A stretch of 64,000 bases of DNA from Globodera rostochiensis (Eukaryota; Nematoda; Chromadorea; Rhabditida; Heteroderidae): contig JAEVLN010000008.1 of NCBI GenBank assembly GCA_018350325.1, positions 2,871,794 through 2,935,793 on the forward strand. The letters run 5' to 3'. The position numbers were made by a program, and so were the translations under genes. The first letter of the stretch is position 1; every line of letters begins with the position of its first letter. Shown piece after piece: positions 1-10,232 of the stretch. The notes under the pieces are model-generated. The model saw only the letters and a program-made list of their open reading frames with translations, had not been told where the DNA came from and searched no databases.

Positions 1-731
1 GCAAAACGCAAATGAAAATAAAAAGAAAGAAATAATTTAACCGAATTATGCAAAAAATGACCTTTCCAGCTGACGATGTTCTCAATAAATTCCTTCACAA
101 ACGGCCAGATAAAAGTTACGTCCTGAATCCCGCGATGATTTTTCAGCTTCAATTGGTCCAACCTCAACCACATTTCATCGACAGTGTCTCTTAACAGCCT
201 TTCCACACAATTCCCTAAAACTCGAGATCGATTTAAGTCTAATTGTTCAAGGGCAACCTGCACTTGCATAGGCCTTTACCAGCACTCCCGCGACGAGATC
301 AGAAAAACACTCGAGCGCTTTAAACTCAAAGAATGATTTTGAACTTTTTCTCAACAATTGGCATTTTGCAGCAATCCAACCGAGAAAATCAGCTAGAAAT
401 GAAAAAAAGCAAGCTTAATGTTTTAGTCAAGAACGCTTAAAATCTCATAATTAGGGCTAATGCCTCCATTTAAAAACAAATCCGTTTTGTGGAGTAAGGC
501 TTTCGGGTTCATAAAATCCGAATCTGACATCATTCTCAAAAGAAATTAGACGGAGGAAGGGAGGGGCAGAAATACATAAAAACAACCACAAAAGTTCAAA
601 ACAAAGCAATTATGAAAACCCCATTAAAAATGTAATTGCCACGAACCTTTTGAAAGTTCACCCTCCTCATCGATTCTGCTGCGATTTGCCGCTACGTCTT
701 CCTCACTGCAAAAGCTGCCACTCTTAGACAT
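1..731 (-). CDS. Unknown protein, 5' part of a gene running off the left edge
   Basis: I do not recognise the family. Reading minus, a start at 731 opens with MSKSGSFCSEEDVAANRSR and reaches a donor near 646. Further plausible exons follow at about 440-541 (contains DFMNPKALLHKTDLFLNGG), about 285-412 (contains FLGWIAAKCQLL and FFEFKALECFSDLV) and about 80-270 (contains RVLGNCVERLLRDTVDEMW and DVTFIWPFVKEFIENIV). The last exon is amphipathic and leucine-rich, as in a helical protein, and ends at a possible GT donor near 80. No catalytic motif is visible. The chain of exons with open frames and AG/GT borders is seen in the sequence; linking them into one gene is inference. The 3' end lies outside the window. 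Confidence 0.5.
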
Positions 732-861
732 AATTCAGTTGCATTGTTCGAATTCACAATATAAATGGAAAATTTGATTTTTGTCTAAAAATTTCAACGC
801 AATAATTTTACCAAAATGCACCCCTAATTTGGGGCAAACCGGAGTCCCGGCGGAAAAACAT

Positions 862-1054
862 CTTAAAAATTTTAAATGCATGTTTTCTACGGTAAAAATA
901 TGCGTAGAACACGAACGAGCTCGAATTTTGCGATTTCGGCGTCGCAGAATCTGATTGCGAATTCATGCTCATCGGAATATTGAATTCATGCATAATCGGA
1001 TTCGTGATCTTTGCATATTTTCACCCTAGAAAACATGCATTTAAAATTTTTAAG
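862..1054. repeat. Short inverted-repeat element
   Basis: A 28-bp sequence beginning CTTAAAAATTTTAAATGCAT at 862 is repeated as its exact reverse complement ending at 1054. Similarity continues inward with mismatches (GTAAAAATATGC against GTGAAAATATGC), so the arms are roughly 50-60 bp. It lies between two divergently transcribed genes (starts at 731 and 1375). It looks like a miniature inverted-repeat element or a stem-loop; no clear target-site duplication was found. Apart from this element, 732-1374 shows nothing further. Confidence 0.6.
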
Positions 1055-1374
1055 GGACAGGGCTCGGATATCGCTGCTTTAGCAATTTTTTTGTGGTTTT
1101 TAAAAGTCTAATGCTGCTTTTTGTGGGGTTTCAAAAGCTTTGCGAACTTTTTGCCGATTTTTGTGGGGTTTTTTTGGAAATTAATGAAAATTTAAAAAAT
1201 GCTATAGATTTGAATATTTGGCATAATGTAGTTTGTTTCTTTTTTTGACCGTTGTGTATTCTGATGTACTTAATCAGTTCGAACTTCGAAGTTGTGATGG
1301 CATTTTTCCTTCTTTTTTTAGAAAAAGGCATCCAATTCCAAACGACTCCCACAGAACCGCTCCGTAGTGACAAA

Positions 1375-4300
1375 ATGACGTCGATAGATGAGGAGAATAA
1401 TGATAGTGATTCGAAATACGATGAAATTTACGAGAGCGCTGAGGTAACGGAGCCGAGTTGGGACGAATCGGCGAATTACCAAACCAAACTTTTCCAGGAC
1501 GAGGACAAACTGCAGAAACAACCACAAAAGACAGCCGCCGGTCTGATGCGTGACGCCCACGGCGAGATTATTCGGGAAAAGGGACTTTCGTACGTCTGAC
1601 GTGAAATTGCCCTTTCATAAAATGATTTTGTCGTCGTTCAGCTTTCTCGTGGCATTGCTCGACTTCTTAAAAGGACTCATTGGTTCCGGATTCCTCGCGC
1701 TTCCATGGGCCTTTTGCCGTGTCGGACCCTGGGTTGCTTTGGTTTTCGGATTCCCAATACTCTTTCGGTTAAGTCCGGCCTAATTCTGCTCTTCTTCATT
1801 GCTTTCCTCAATTACTATTCCATGTCGCTACTTGTGCAGTGTGCTCAGTACCATTATGTTCGGTACGTTATGCTTACTACGAGCATACCGTTACCTTTAA
1901 CTGTTTTCAAGCCTCAACATTCCTTATCTGAGTTGCGGCAATGTGGCGAGAGAGACGTGCAAAGTCAGCTTCAGATGGGTCCAAGGCCATGGAAGACTTG
2001 CCAAGTTAGTAATGCCGGCTAGGGTTCGGACGATTGAAATTCTCGGATGCAATCTTGATACTTTTCGATCGAAAATTTCTAGATTCGATTCAATCTTGAT
2101 CGGTCTGCAAGTCCGGGCTCTAATGGCTGATAAGGTGTATGGCTAATCCAAATACTCCCCCAACCTCCCAAAGGAACATTGTCAACATGGTCACCCTTTT
2201 GCATCAATTCGGCGTCTGCAGCTTGTACTATAAGTTTATAGCGTTTAACCTGAAAGAGGTAGTTGCTGTTATTAATCGAATTTCTTTTCTTTATCATTCA
2301 TTCCAACTAATTTAAAGATAATTGGACATATGTTCGAGGACTTGCATTCGGGGCCTTGGTCTGATCTATGGCCATGGTTTTTGCTCACTTTCCTCCCAAT
2401 GGTCGTTCTGGTAAATGAAATGAGTGTTTTTTAAAGCTTAAAAGACCCCCAAATTAGAACTCCATTCTGTCGTTGTACGTTTTGTCCATTTTGTGCATCA
2501 TCGGGGACGTGTTGACGCTATCGAGTCTGGCAGTCATACTTTATGTGAGTGCTTTTTTCTATACGATCATAGATGCCCAAGGGGGGGGGGGGTCGGCTCG
2601 AGCACTGCGAGGTGCGATGTTAGGGGGGGTAGGGGTGGGGTTGCCGCGACTTCGCGTGCGATGTTGTACGCCAGAGCGCCGGCGCTCAAATGGCAAGCCA
2701 ACTGAGCGCCGGCCCGTTTTTTTCGCGCGTGATTTTTCCAATTACTTTTTAGGCGAGGGGCGGGTGAGTCGGCGGTGCCGATAGGCGCCGGCGAGAAAAT
2801 TTTGGAATTTTTTACTCAATTTGTTAACAGATTTGCGACCGAAATTTTAAAAATTCGCTTATTTTTTGATGCTTTTTAGGAATGGGAGAGGTCCGGCGGC
2901 GCCGATAGGCGTCGCCGGGAAAATTTTTGACATTTTGGCTCAATTTGTTAAGAAAAATTGGTCCAAAATTTACATTTGCGATGTTATTTCTCTCTTTTTT
3001 CCCCTACGCTGAGAAAACATTTTCTTTTTCAAAATTTTGGGATTTTGGTGCGAGGTTGTTACAGTGGGGAGTGTCCAAGTGCGGCGTTTGGGGGGGGGGG
3101 GGGTCTGACCCCCCCCTTGGGCATCTATGTATACGATTTGAATTCGTTATTTTTTTTCAACACATTTCAGACTTTGGTTGAAGAGTCACATTTCCGAAGA
3201 GATGACTACGAACTCGGCTTTACGTTTAAAGACCTTCCTTCGGCAGCTGGCTCCATTATCCTCGCTTGTTTTACTCAGGCAATGGTTCGTTGCTTAAATT
3301 GGTCATTCAGGCCAGGGATTGGGAGCCGATGACCTCAAAAAATTAAGGAACTCGGAATTCCGACAATTCCCCTGATTCAGGCCGTAGCGTGCCTTAGATT
3401 TTGGGTGGGGGCAAGCCAATTTTGGTTTTATTTTTCCTCTTTTTTCCTACGCTAAGAAAAAATTTTCTTTTTCAAAATTTTGGTGCGAGGTTGTATAGTG
3501 GGGAGGTGCCCGAGGGGGCGGGGATCTGGTCTGACCCCCCCCCCCCCTCCCTTGTGCATGTATGATTAATGTGTCCTTTTTGACAGGTCCTTCCGTTAGA
3601 GAACAAAATAAAGAAGCCGGAGCGGATGCTCCGATGTTTTGGCGTTCTGTCCTGGGGCATATTCCTTTCAACTCCAATTTATGCGTGCGTCGGTTTTCTC
3701 GGTCATCTTGCCTATGGAGACAAAGTACACCCCAGTATTACGCAGAATCTGCCGAAGCATCGAATGTAAAGAGAGAATTTGCTTTTTCCGTTAATTTTTG
3801 GTTTTTTTAAGTTCAATTACGTTGGTCAAATTGGCTCTTTGCTTGTCCATTTTCGCCTCCTTTCTTCTCGAAATGTACGTCATCATCAGAGTGACGTGGC
3901 CTCGAATCGACCGATGGATGTTAAAGTTGTCTCGTTCATGCAAATTTTGCTGCAAGATGTTCTTTCGAGCCCTGATGGTTCTCATATGTTGTGAGTGATC
4001 AAAGTTAAATGTTTAATTTTTCGTTTTCCGATTGATCCATCGATTAGTTTATTGTCCATTTAATTGACGCATATTTCAGTTTTGGTTGCATACTATGTGC
4101 CGAACACGAGCCGTGTTGGGCCTTTAATTGGCGCTACTACAGGCGCGTTTCTCTATTTTTATAATTTCATTTAATTTGAATATTTTAGGCACACTCCTCG
4201 CCTTTGTGTTCCCCGCCATGATCGACCTGTTCACTTTCGTTCCACTCCTTCTCAAACAAAATCACTTTCGAGAGGCCTATCTTCGATGTTGTCAAAACAT

Positions 4301-4376
4301 TTTGTTGGTCCTAATTGCATTGTTCATAATGGCAGGAGGATTAATGAATATTCCGGCACTGGCAGAGGCGATGTGA
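1375..4376 (+). CDS. SLC36-type (proton-coupled) amino acid transporter
   Basis: Multi-exon member of the amino acid/auxin permease family, SLC36 group, which moves small neutral amino acids with protons across plasma or lysosomal membranes (family knowledge). The start at 1375 opens an acidic cytosolic tail of about 70 residues (MTSIDEENNDSDSKYDEIYE). Membrane-domain signatures follow in order: FLKGLIGSGFLALPWAF (TM1, exon from 1642), SGLILLFFIAFLNYYSM (from 1774), NIVNMVTLLHQFGVCSLYYK (about 2180), a TM pair near 2350-2545, PSAAGSIILACFTQAM (about 3240), VLPLENKIKKPERM (about 3590, the SLC36 'PxENK' motif), then several more helices ending at a TGA at 4374. Introns are short; one of 32 nt is inferred at 1742-1773. 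The two introns on either side of the 3170-3285 exon carry transposon-derived DNA (2568-3129 and about 3400-3574). All frames join without a stop, so the gene looks intact. Confidence 0.9.
2568..3129. mobile_element. Non-autonomous hAT-like element (562 bp) in a transporter intron
   Basis: The ends are perfect 15-bp terminal inverted repeats, CATAGATGCCCAAGG at 2568 and its reverse complement ending at 3129. They are flanked by an exact 8-bp direct repeat TATACGAT (2560-2567 and 3130-3137), the target-site duplication length typical of hAT elements. The interior holds G-tracts, two copies of a motif resembling GGCGCCGATAGGCG and an A/T-rich part, but no transposase-like ORF. It lies within an intron of the SLC36-type gene, which would be short without it. 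Related diverged sequence occurs at about 3400-3574 and, on the other strand, at about 37390-37620. Confidence 0.9.
3400..3574. mobile_element. Diverged partial copy of the 2568-3129 element
   Basis: The string CCTACGCTAAGAAAAAATTT, followed by TTTTGGTGCGAGGTTGT and a G/C-tract ending in CCTTGTGCATGTATG, matches the right half of the complete element (CCTACGCTGAGAAAACATTT, GGTGCGAGGTTGT, CCTTGGGCATCTATG). The left end is not recognisable and no target-site duplication was found, so this is a degraded or truncated copy. It sits in the next intron of the same transporter gene. Confidence 0.65.
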
Positions 4377-4781
4377 GTGTCAAAGGGCGCTACTACTAAT
4401 GTTTCTGCTTCGATTCCGAATCTTTTTTCACTCCCATTTTGCTCATTGTTTATTGTACATATAATGTTAATGTATTTATGATAAATCAGTAAATTTTGGA
4501 TGTTTTATGCCAAGACTAGAGTTGGTCGGGACCGGGGTAGGGAAACGGGACCCGATCTCAGGCTTGTCTCGATTTAAAAAAAGTTCAAGTTGAGTTTCGG
4601 TTCGAGTCTAAAAACCCATGAGTTTGAGTTTTTTAAAGAATCGGTTAGCTTTCGAAATTCTTTTACTTTTTTTACATAGTTTTGGAGCATTTGTTTGATC
4701 AAAAAGATTGTTCAGAACAAGCTTATAAGCTCTTCAAATAAATTGGAAGGGGTCACTCTTTCGGCTTCCCCTCCTCTCGCC
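4377..4781. other. Intergenic, no gene seen
   Basis: This gap separates two convergently transcribed genes. It includes a stretch around 4510-4640 rich in GGGACC, TCGG and GAGTTT words that resembles low-copy dispersed repeat sequence. No open frame or RNA gene is supported. Confidence 0.5.
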
Positions 4782-5333
4782 TCATTTCCTCCCCGCGTCT
4801 CCGAGTCGGTTTAGTGAGGCAAAATTCTTCAAAATGTGATTGACCAGCTCCGCGTTCTTTCGTTTCGCCAACAAAATGCCGGCATTCGCCCCGTCGCCGC
4901 TTCTTTCGCTTTCCGTCGACTAAAATGTTCACAAATTCCCTAATTTAACGATGGCTTTTCTTCCCTTTGAACCTTTTTATTTGATGCCCGAGGGGCGAGA
5001 AGGAATTCGATTCGAATGTTCTGCTCCTTTTTGGCACCAAATCCGAGCATTGATCGGAGCATTGTGTCGCTGATGGGCCCATAGGCATACTGTAATGAAT
5101 GGGGGGAGGCTGTGTTATTACTGTAAATTAATTAAATTATGGTATTTTAATTATTTTATCTCATTTACTTCTCTCGTCGGTTGGCTGAAAGTGTTGGGGG
5201 GAGCGTCGTCGACTGATTCGATCGGTGCCGAATGGGCGGATTGTGCCGTGAGGAGAAGAAGCTGAATGAGAGTGAGGAGAATGGCGGCGGAAGCGGAGGG
5301 TGCCGCGATGGCTCTTTGATGGCAGGCCGACAT
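4782..5333 (-). CDS. pdf-2: PDF-2-like neuropeptide precursor
   Basis: Three exons on minus: 5169-5333, 4973-5089 and 4782-4919, all joining in phase 0 to give 139 residues. Exon 1 encodes a secretion signal with a hydrophobic core AILLTLIQLLLLTA followed by small residues before a likely cleavage site. Exon 3 encodes a KR dibasic site, then KNAELVNHILKNFASLNRL continuing to a C-terminal GRK and stop. Dibasic release plus a terminal Gly-Arg-Lys predicts one amidated peptide of about 22 residues. The core xNAExVNHILKNFxxLxRLGD is the pigment-dispersing-factor family, closest in my knowledge to nematode PDF-2, a ligand of the class-B receptor PDFR-1 that modulates locomotion and arousal. The precursor holds one peptide copy. 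The spacer between signal and peptide is not recognised. Confidence 0.93.
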
Positions 5334-7540
5334 ATCGATCAGTGATCGGCGGGCGGTATTTTTGAGATTCTTTGGGGATATTACAAATGTAATTAATGGA
5401 CTTATTTAATTCATCATAATGAGCGATTGGATTGTAAAAAGTAATTTAGGCCAAATAAAAACTCTTTAGGGGGTCACAAAAAGGCAACACAAAGTGAAAA
5501 AGGCAAATGCGGGGAATGTTTCATTGGTCATCGCGCCAATCCCTCCGGTAATGGGCCGTCTTCGCCCTCCAATCATCGAACAGTCGTCAAACAAAGCCAA
5601 TTTGGAGTTTGTTGTGGGCAGTTCCGACCCTCCATTTACTTCCGGACGCTCTCCGCTTTCCCGGAATGCCCTTGGGAATGGCACATGCGGCGGACACCGG
5701 CACCCCCCCCCGGGCACCGGGCCCCCCCCCCCCCCCTCCTCCCTGGGCACAGGCACCCCCCCCCCGGCAGAATTCATGGAAATGATGAATAAGAAAGTCA
5801 TTCAATATTAATTGCTTCCGATTTTTGTGTGATGGGATTATACGGTATTTGTGTGTTGAGGAAGGATTAGGATTAAGAACGAGTCATTTTGTTCACTAAC
5901 TTTGATGATTGACGAAAAATGACAAAAATTAAGAGGCAAAAATTGACCGATACTCCCGAGACCCCGCCGCCGTGTCAGTCTCGAGTGTTTCAGTGGGGGC
6001 TTATGCCAAACTCCGATTTCTCGAGAGAGGTGGCCGTCCACCAAACGCACCTTTTTTGGAACTTTCGTACATTTTGCTCTTCTTAAATAGCGTAATCGCT
6101 TTGGAACACGCAAAGGGATGTCAAAGCAATGGCGCTGAGCTTAGCTGTTATGATGACAGAATATTTAGTGGACGACGACGCCGCAAATGTTCCAAATTTG
6201 GAATGATTTGCTTTTTTTGCTGACGCTTTGGGGGGGGATGGCACTTACAATGGGAAGCCGGATGGACGAAGGAAGTTGGAACAAACAGCCTTTTTGGGAA
6301 ATATTTAACGATCAGACAAAAACCGATTTCTGATCATTGATTGGACCCTGGAGGGGAGAATCCAAACTTTGCAGACAATTTATTTGCCCTGCGGGTTTGC
6401 TCGGCCCTTAGCAACAATGCCCCCCCCCCAATGGACGGCGCCTGCCAAAAATGCCGAAAGCAATTGGAAGAAGTCCCATCAGAATGCTTTATAAGAGCAT
6501 TTGAAGGATAAAGGGCAGATGCTTTTACCCTTTTGCTGGTGCCGCCGTTTTGTCTATGCCTCCAACTCGCGGCGTTCGTCTGCCCATTCACCGGCACTTT
6601 TACGAAAGTTTCGTTAATTTTCATCGGCTGCACCCAAAATGCACTTTGTCCTTTGGGTTTCCGGAAGAGCCCCCCGGGCATTCCCCGTTAATCTCTTCAT
6701 TAACGTTCCCTACGGGGGGGGGGCATTCCCCACAACAACAATAGAACAGATCGAACAGAATGATGTCACAACAACCGTAAACACTTGGCACATTTGCTCA
6801 ACGGATTTGTTGTGAATAATCGGAAAAAACGGATAAAATTGTGTTTGATAAATAACGCCGTAAGGGTCAGACTTGACAATTTGCCTAAGCCGCCTAAGCC
6901 TACAATGGATGGACGTGGAAGAAAGGGGGAGAGGATTTGTGATGGCTGTTAAATGGGCAAGGCTTTTGAGGATAATAAGCAATTTACCTAAACATTGTTC
7001 TTTATGTTTTGAGTAAAGTGAAAAATGCCTGAAGGCGCTTCCGCGCGACATTTCCTTTTGCTTTTCCGTTCCGATCGTTCAGTTCACTCGCCCCCCCCCC
7101 CATTCTTTTGCCCCTAAATGCCCTTTTCTCCATTGTGCTGCTTCCCTATAAGCGAGTTGTGTTGGTGGTTGGTTATTTGTTATTATTGTGGGGTTGACCG
7201 AAAGGGGAAGAAAATGGGAGGGAAAGAAAGAAAGCTTGGGGCGATTGATCGGCGTCGGAATTGGGCGATTTTGGGGGGGGGGGGGAGAGGGGGGGCGGGT
7301 TGGGTTCCGCTGCCGATCCGAAAAGATTGGATTTGCGCACCTTCGGGAAGAAGTTGGGTGGAGGAGACGACAGTCCATTCATTCATTCATTCATTTAATC
7401 TCCTCTCGACCCATTTGAATAAATTTATTGAATTTTGCTAATTACCTAATTAATCATTCCCTCCGTCCCATTCAATTTTAGCTGCAAAAGGAATTTGTGC
7501 ACGTCGTTTTGGCCTCTGCTAATTCATTCTTTCTCCCAAA
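5334..7540. other. Intergenic region with G/C homopolymers; no gene supported
   Basis: Several open frames of 60-115 codons occur on both strands. They are crossed by C- or G-tracts (about 5701-5765, 6421-6430, 6713-6722, 7091-7100, 7272-7295), lack family motifs and have no convincing splice partners. The stretch immediately upstream of 5333 should contain the pdf-2 promoter, and that before 7541 the promoter of the dermatopontin-like gene. A CATT tandem run is present at 7376-7396. I cannot exclude a short secreted-peptide gene here. Confidence 0.4.
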
Positions 7541-8448
7541 ATGGCTCCTCAGTCCAGCCGTCGGCTTCATCCCTCCGCCCCCTCTCTGTACTCCTTGAAC
7601 TTCCTCCCCCATTTGGTGCCTTCCTCCCTTCCGTTCTCACTGCTTCTTCTCCTTTCCCGTCTTCTTTCCTTTCTTCCGACGGCCCTTTGCGCCTCCGTCG
7701 GCTCGACCACCGCTCAATGCCCCGACGGCCATTTCCTCTCCCGCTTCAGCTCCGCCTTCGACGGCAATGAACGCTTTTACAAGTTCAGCTGCGCGAAGTT
7801 TCACGGCGGATGGACGGCGGCGATGTTAGAAGAACGGTGTGAAGCGACTGAACTTACCAGGATGGAAGACGGAGGGGACGCCTACCTGAGCTGTGGCAGC
7901 GATCAGGTCCAGTTGAACAGCTCGGTGATCTGGCTTTCACTTCAAACGCCAAACTCCCCCAATAATCGTCCGTTTGTTTCAGTACACTGCCGGTGTCCGC
8001 GTGGTTGACGGCGCGTTGTCCGGTGATCAGAGAGCCGAATGGTGGCAGCTTTTGTGTTGCCAAAGCGACTCGGTTTTGGTTCGAGTGGCTGACTGTGTGG
8101 AGACGAAGTTCATCAACGACATCCGTCGCTCGTCCTCTTTCAGTTCTGGCGCCCAAGTGATCCGAAGGTGGCAGGCCATGTTCGACAACGGGTTGGCACT
8201 TTCGTTTATGTTCATTCAAAAATGTGCATAAAAATGTTATCGTTTTGTAATTTCCAAGTGACCGCCGGTGGTGGCTCCAAATCTGTCCGGTGGATGTGAA
8301 TTTGCCGTTGAAAAAGCACAAATTGCGTTCGGACGGGGCGGAAGTGCGCGCCCGCAGGGCAATTCCATTGGAATGGCGTCGGAGTCGTTTCCCGACCACG
8401 TCAATCCAAGTTGGCACGGCTAATTTGTGCTTTTGTCGGTCGAAATGA
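7541..8448 (+). CDS. Dermatopontin-like secreted protein
   Basis: Proposed exons 7541-7906, 7983-8191 and 8259-8448 give 254 residues. The N-terminus is a long signal-type segment with hydrophobic core SSLPFSLLLLLSRLLSFLPT, followed by AQCPDGHFLSRFSS. The pattern CPDGxxxS, a second block ending YLSCGSDQYTAGVRVVDGAL, the CC pair in WWQLLCCQSD, and a final DRRWWLQICPVD resembles the repeats of dermatopontin, an extracellular-matrix protein (CPDG, then D-R-x-W-x-F-x-C-C loops). The family match is by motif only. The third exon could use an earlier donor (near 8406) and splice to the repeat ORF that follows; both endings are open. It is probably secreted to the matrix or cuticle. Confidence 0.6.
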
Positions 8449-8551
8449 GTGAACGTTTTGAACTTTTTTGTCGGCTTTTACCTTTTCATTTTCAACAAAA
8501 GAACCGACAACAATTTGAATAAAACAAATTTTGAAGTCTCTTCAGCACTTC

Positions 8552-9393
8552 CACCATTACACTTTTGCCGACGACGGAGTGACGGACTTCCGCCGCCAAA
8601 CGCAAATTTCTCGTGCCAAAGTGAACTCATATGCCGTGCCAACATTGAACGGCGGCCGACGGCAAATTGGGATAAAAAATGGAAAAAGCCAAGCAAAAGT
8701 TGCCGACCATCCGACAACAACGGGAAACGCACCGACATATTGGAGCAGTGCCTCAACGACACCAACAGCAACTGCAACAACACAGGTGAGAAACAAAATG
8801 AATTAGCTAAATTTCAGTTGTTCCGGTCTCTCGACTCTAAGGTTGCCGTGGCAGAAAAGGAAGAGGAGGATGAGCAGACGGTAGACGTGCCCAACTTGAT
8901 GCCCAGCAGTGACTTGCCCAACTTGATGCCCAGCAGTGACTTGCCCAACTTGATGCCCAGCAGTGACTTGCCCAACTTGATGCCCAGCAGTGACTTGCCC
9001 AACTTGATGCCCAGCAGTGACTTGCCCAACTTGATGACCAGCAGTGACTTGCCCAACTTGATGACCAGCAGTGACTTGCCCAACTTGATGACCAGCAGTG
9101 ACTTGCCCAACTTGATGACCAGCAGTGACTTGCCCAACTTGATGACCAGCAGTGACTTGCCCAACTTGATGACCAGCAGTGACTTGCCCAACTTGATGAC
9201 CAGCAGTGACTTGCCCAACTTGATGACCAGCAGTGACTTGCCCAACTTGATGACCAGCATTCGACCGACTCCCCGACAGTTGGAGCCTTTCTCAGACCAG
9301 CAGAGACGCCTTTCACGCCTGCACCAATTTGTAATTCGCATACGAAAACAAAATGTTGTTGTTCTGTCCGAAGGATGCGAACCTATTAATTAA
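8552..9393 (+). CDS. Repeat-containing ORF with 14 nine-residue repeats (hypothetical)
   Basis: The frame is open from 8449 to 9393 and carries 14 tandem copies of LPNLM(P/T)SSD. An exon 8552-8785 with AG and GT borders precedes a possible 32-nt intron (8786-8817), after which VAVAEKEEEDEQTVDVP leads into the repeats; the tail is RRLSRLHQFVIRIRKQ. If the intron is removed, the upstream frame reads HFHHYTFADDGVTDFRRQ; if it is read through, the upstream frame has six cysteines (CQSELIC, CLNDTNSNC). Which frame is used cannot be settled here. The block may be the 3' end of the dermatopontin-like gene or a separate gene. Function unknown. Confidence 0.4.
8890..9258 (+). repeat. 27-bp minisatellite, 14 copies, in frame
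   Basis: The unit CCCAACTTGATG(C/A)CCAGCAGTGACTTG is repeated 14 times almost without change. The first five units carry CCC (Pro) at the variable codon and the last nine carry ACC (Thr), a sharp block boundary that indicates recent expansion of two variants. The 27-bp period keeps the reading frame. Confidence 0.95.
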
Positions 9394-9438
9394 TAACTTT
9401 GGGAATACAAAAATTTCATTCTGTTCAAGAACGGGCGA

Positions 9439-9666
9439 ATGCGCTCGCGATTCGAGTCAAGAATGGACACATCGACGACAGCAAGCAGTACCAGCACAAC
9501 AACCGAAGTCATGACAACAAATGCAAAGAAAAAGGCGATAAAAAAGATGGCACCGATGAATGGAGGCGAAGGGACTCAAAGGGAGGAGCCCACTGACGCA
9601 TTGGACTATTATGACATGTTGGCACTTTTTGGGGCCTTTGCAAAAACTAAACAAAAACAAATTTGA
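9439..9666 (+). CDS. Hypothetical Thr/Lys-rich ORF
   Basis: An exon-like segment follows a possible acceptor near 9430. It starts MRSRFESRMDTSTTASSTST, continues lysine-rich (AKKKAIKKMAP) and ends in DALDYYDMLALFGAFAKTKQ before a stop at 9664. The C-terminal part looks protein-like, but no family is recognised. It may be a short exon of the gene that continues at 9738. Confidence 0.3.
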   Translation: MRSRFESRMDTSTTASSTSTTTEVMTTNAKKKAIKKMAPMNGGEGTQREEPTDALDYYDMLALFGAFAKTKQKQI

Positions 9667-9737
9667 GCTAATTTAAATTTTTGGGATGAGTTCATCCCCT
9701 CCGGTGATTACTGATTCCTGACTTCCGTTCTCTTTCC

Positions 9738-10232
9738 ATGTACGACGATAACTTCGACAAGGCCAAGCACGTGGGCGGAGGCAACATTCTGTCGGGCGTC
9801 AACGACTTTCTGCAGAGCATCCAGGACGGACTGACGTTGGCCCAAGTTGCTTTTCCCGGCGGGGCGGGCAAGCAGCCGACCGGCACCACCGGCAAAAGCT
9901 TTCACATGAGAATTAACGTCACGCCACCGACGCCGAAAAAGAGGGGGCAGGAGGAATTGCTTTTCTCCAGGGACGAGCAGAGACAGCACGAGGAGGAGGA
10001 CGAGAGCATGCACATCGGCTCCTTCGTCCAGCAGGGAGAGAGGTTGGGGGGGGGGGGAAAGTGCCATGTCCGGTGTTGTTCCAAACGGATGCCGTGCAGG
10101 AAAATGGGCCCTACGCCGAGAAGGCCGTCGTCGACGGAGGCCGATCGGCCGATGGAGGTGAGGCAAGAGTCGAACACGATCGAGTCGATGCTGCAAATGA
10201 TCGGACTGTGTCAGGGAAGAGGCGAACTTTAA
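9738..10232 (+). CDS. Hypothetical protein
   Basis: The frame begins [20 protein letters not shown], continues through [20 protein letters not shown] and a charged stretch ([18 protein letters not shown]), and ends [17 protein letters not shown]. Codon use is GC-rich and consistent across the frame, unlike its shadows. A G-tract segment at about 10045-10100 has a GT start and CAG end and is probably an intron; removing it keeps frame (GER to KMGPTPRR). I do not recognise the family. Upstream exons are likely, since the first methionine is preceded by open sequence. Confidence 0.5.
   Translation: MYDDNFDKAKHVGGGNILSGVNDFLQSIQDGLTLAQVAFPGGAGKQPTGTTGKSFHMRINVTPPTPKKRGQEELLFSRDEQRQHEEEDESMHIGSFVQQGERLGGGGKCHVRCCSKRMPCRKMGPTPRRPSSTEADRPMEVRQESNTIESMLQMIGLCQGRGEL

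Noticed and set aside
3385..3574. Complete second hAT-like element next to the first
   Set aside because: Only the right half matches and no left terminus or TSD was found, so it is listed as a degraded fragment.
5494..5811. 105-codon frame on plus (MKKANAGNVSLVIAP start)
   Set aside because: It runs through three C-tracts, has no signal or domain, and no neighbouring exon could be joined; left as non-coding.
6334..6681. 115-codon frame on minus
   Set aside because: Mixed composition without motif, overlapped by an equally good frame on plus; no evidence for either.
8890..9258. Antisense frames with LLVIKLGKS or HCWSSSWAS repeats
   Set aside because: They are the mirror readings of the 27-bp repeat, have no start context or splice partner, and the plus frame fits the neighbouring exons better.
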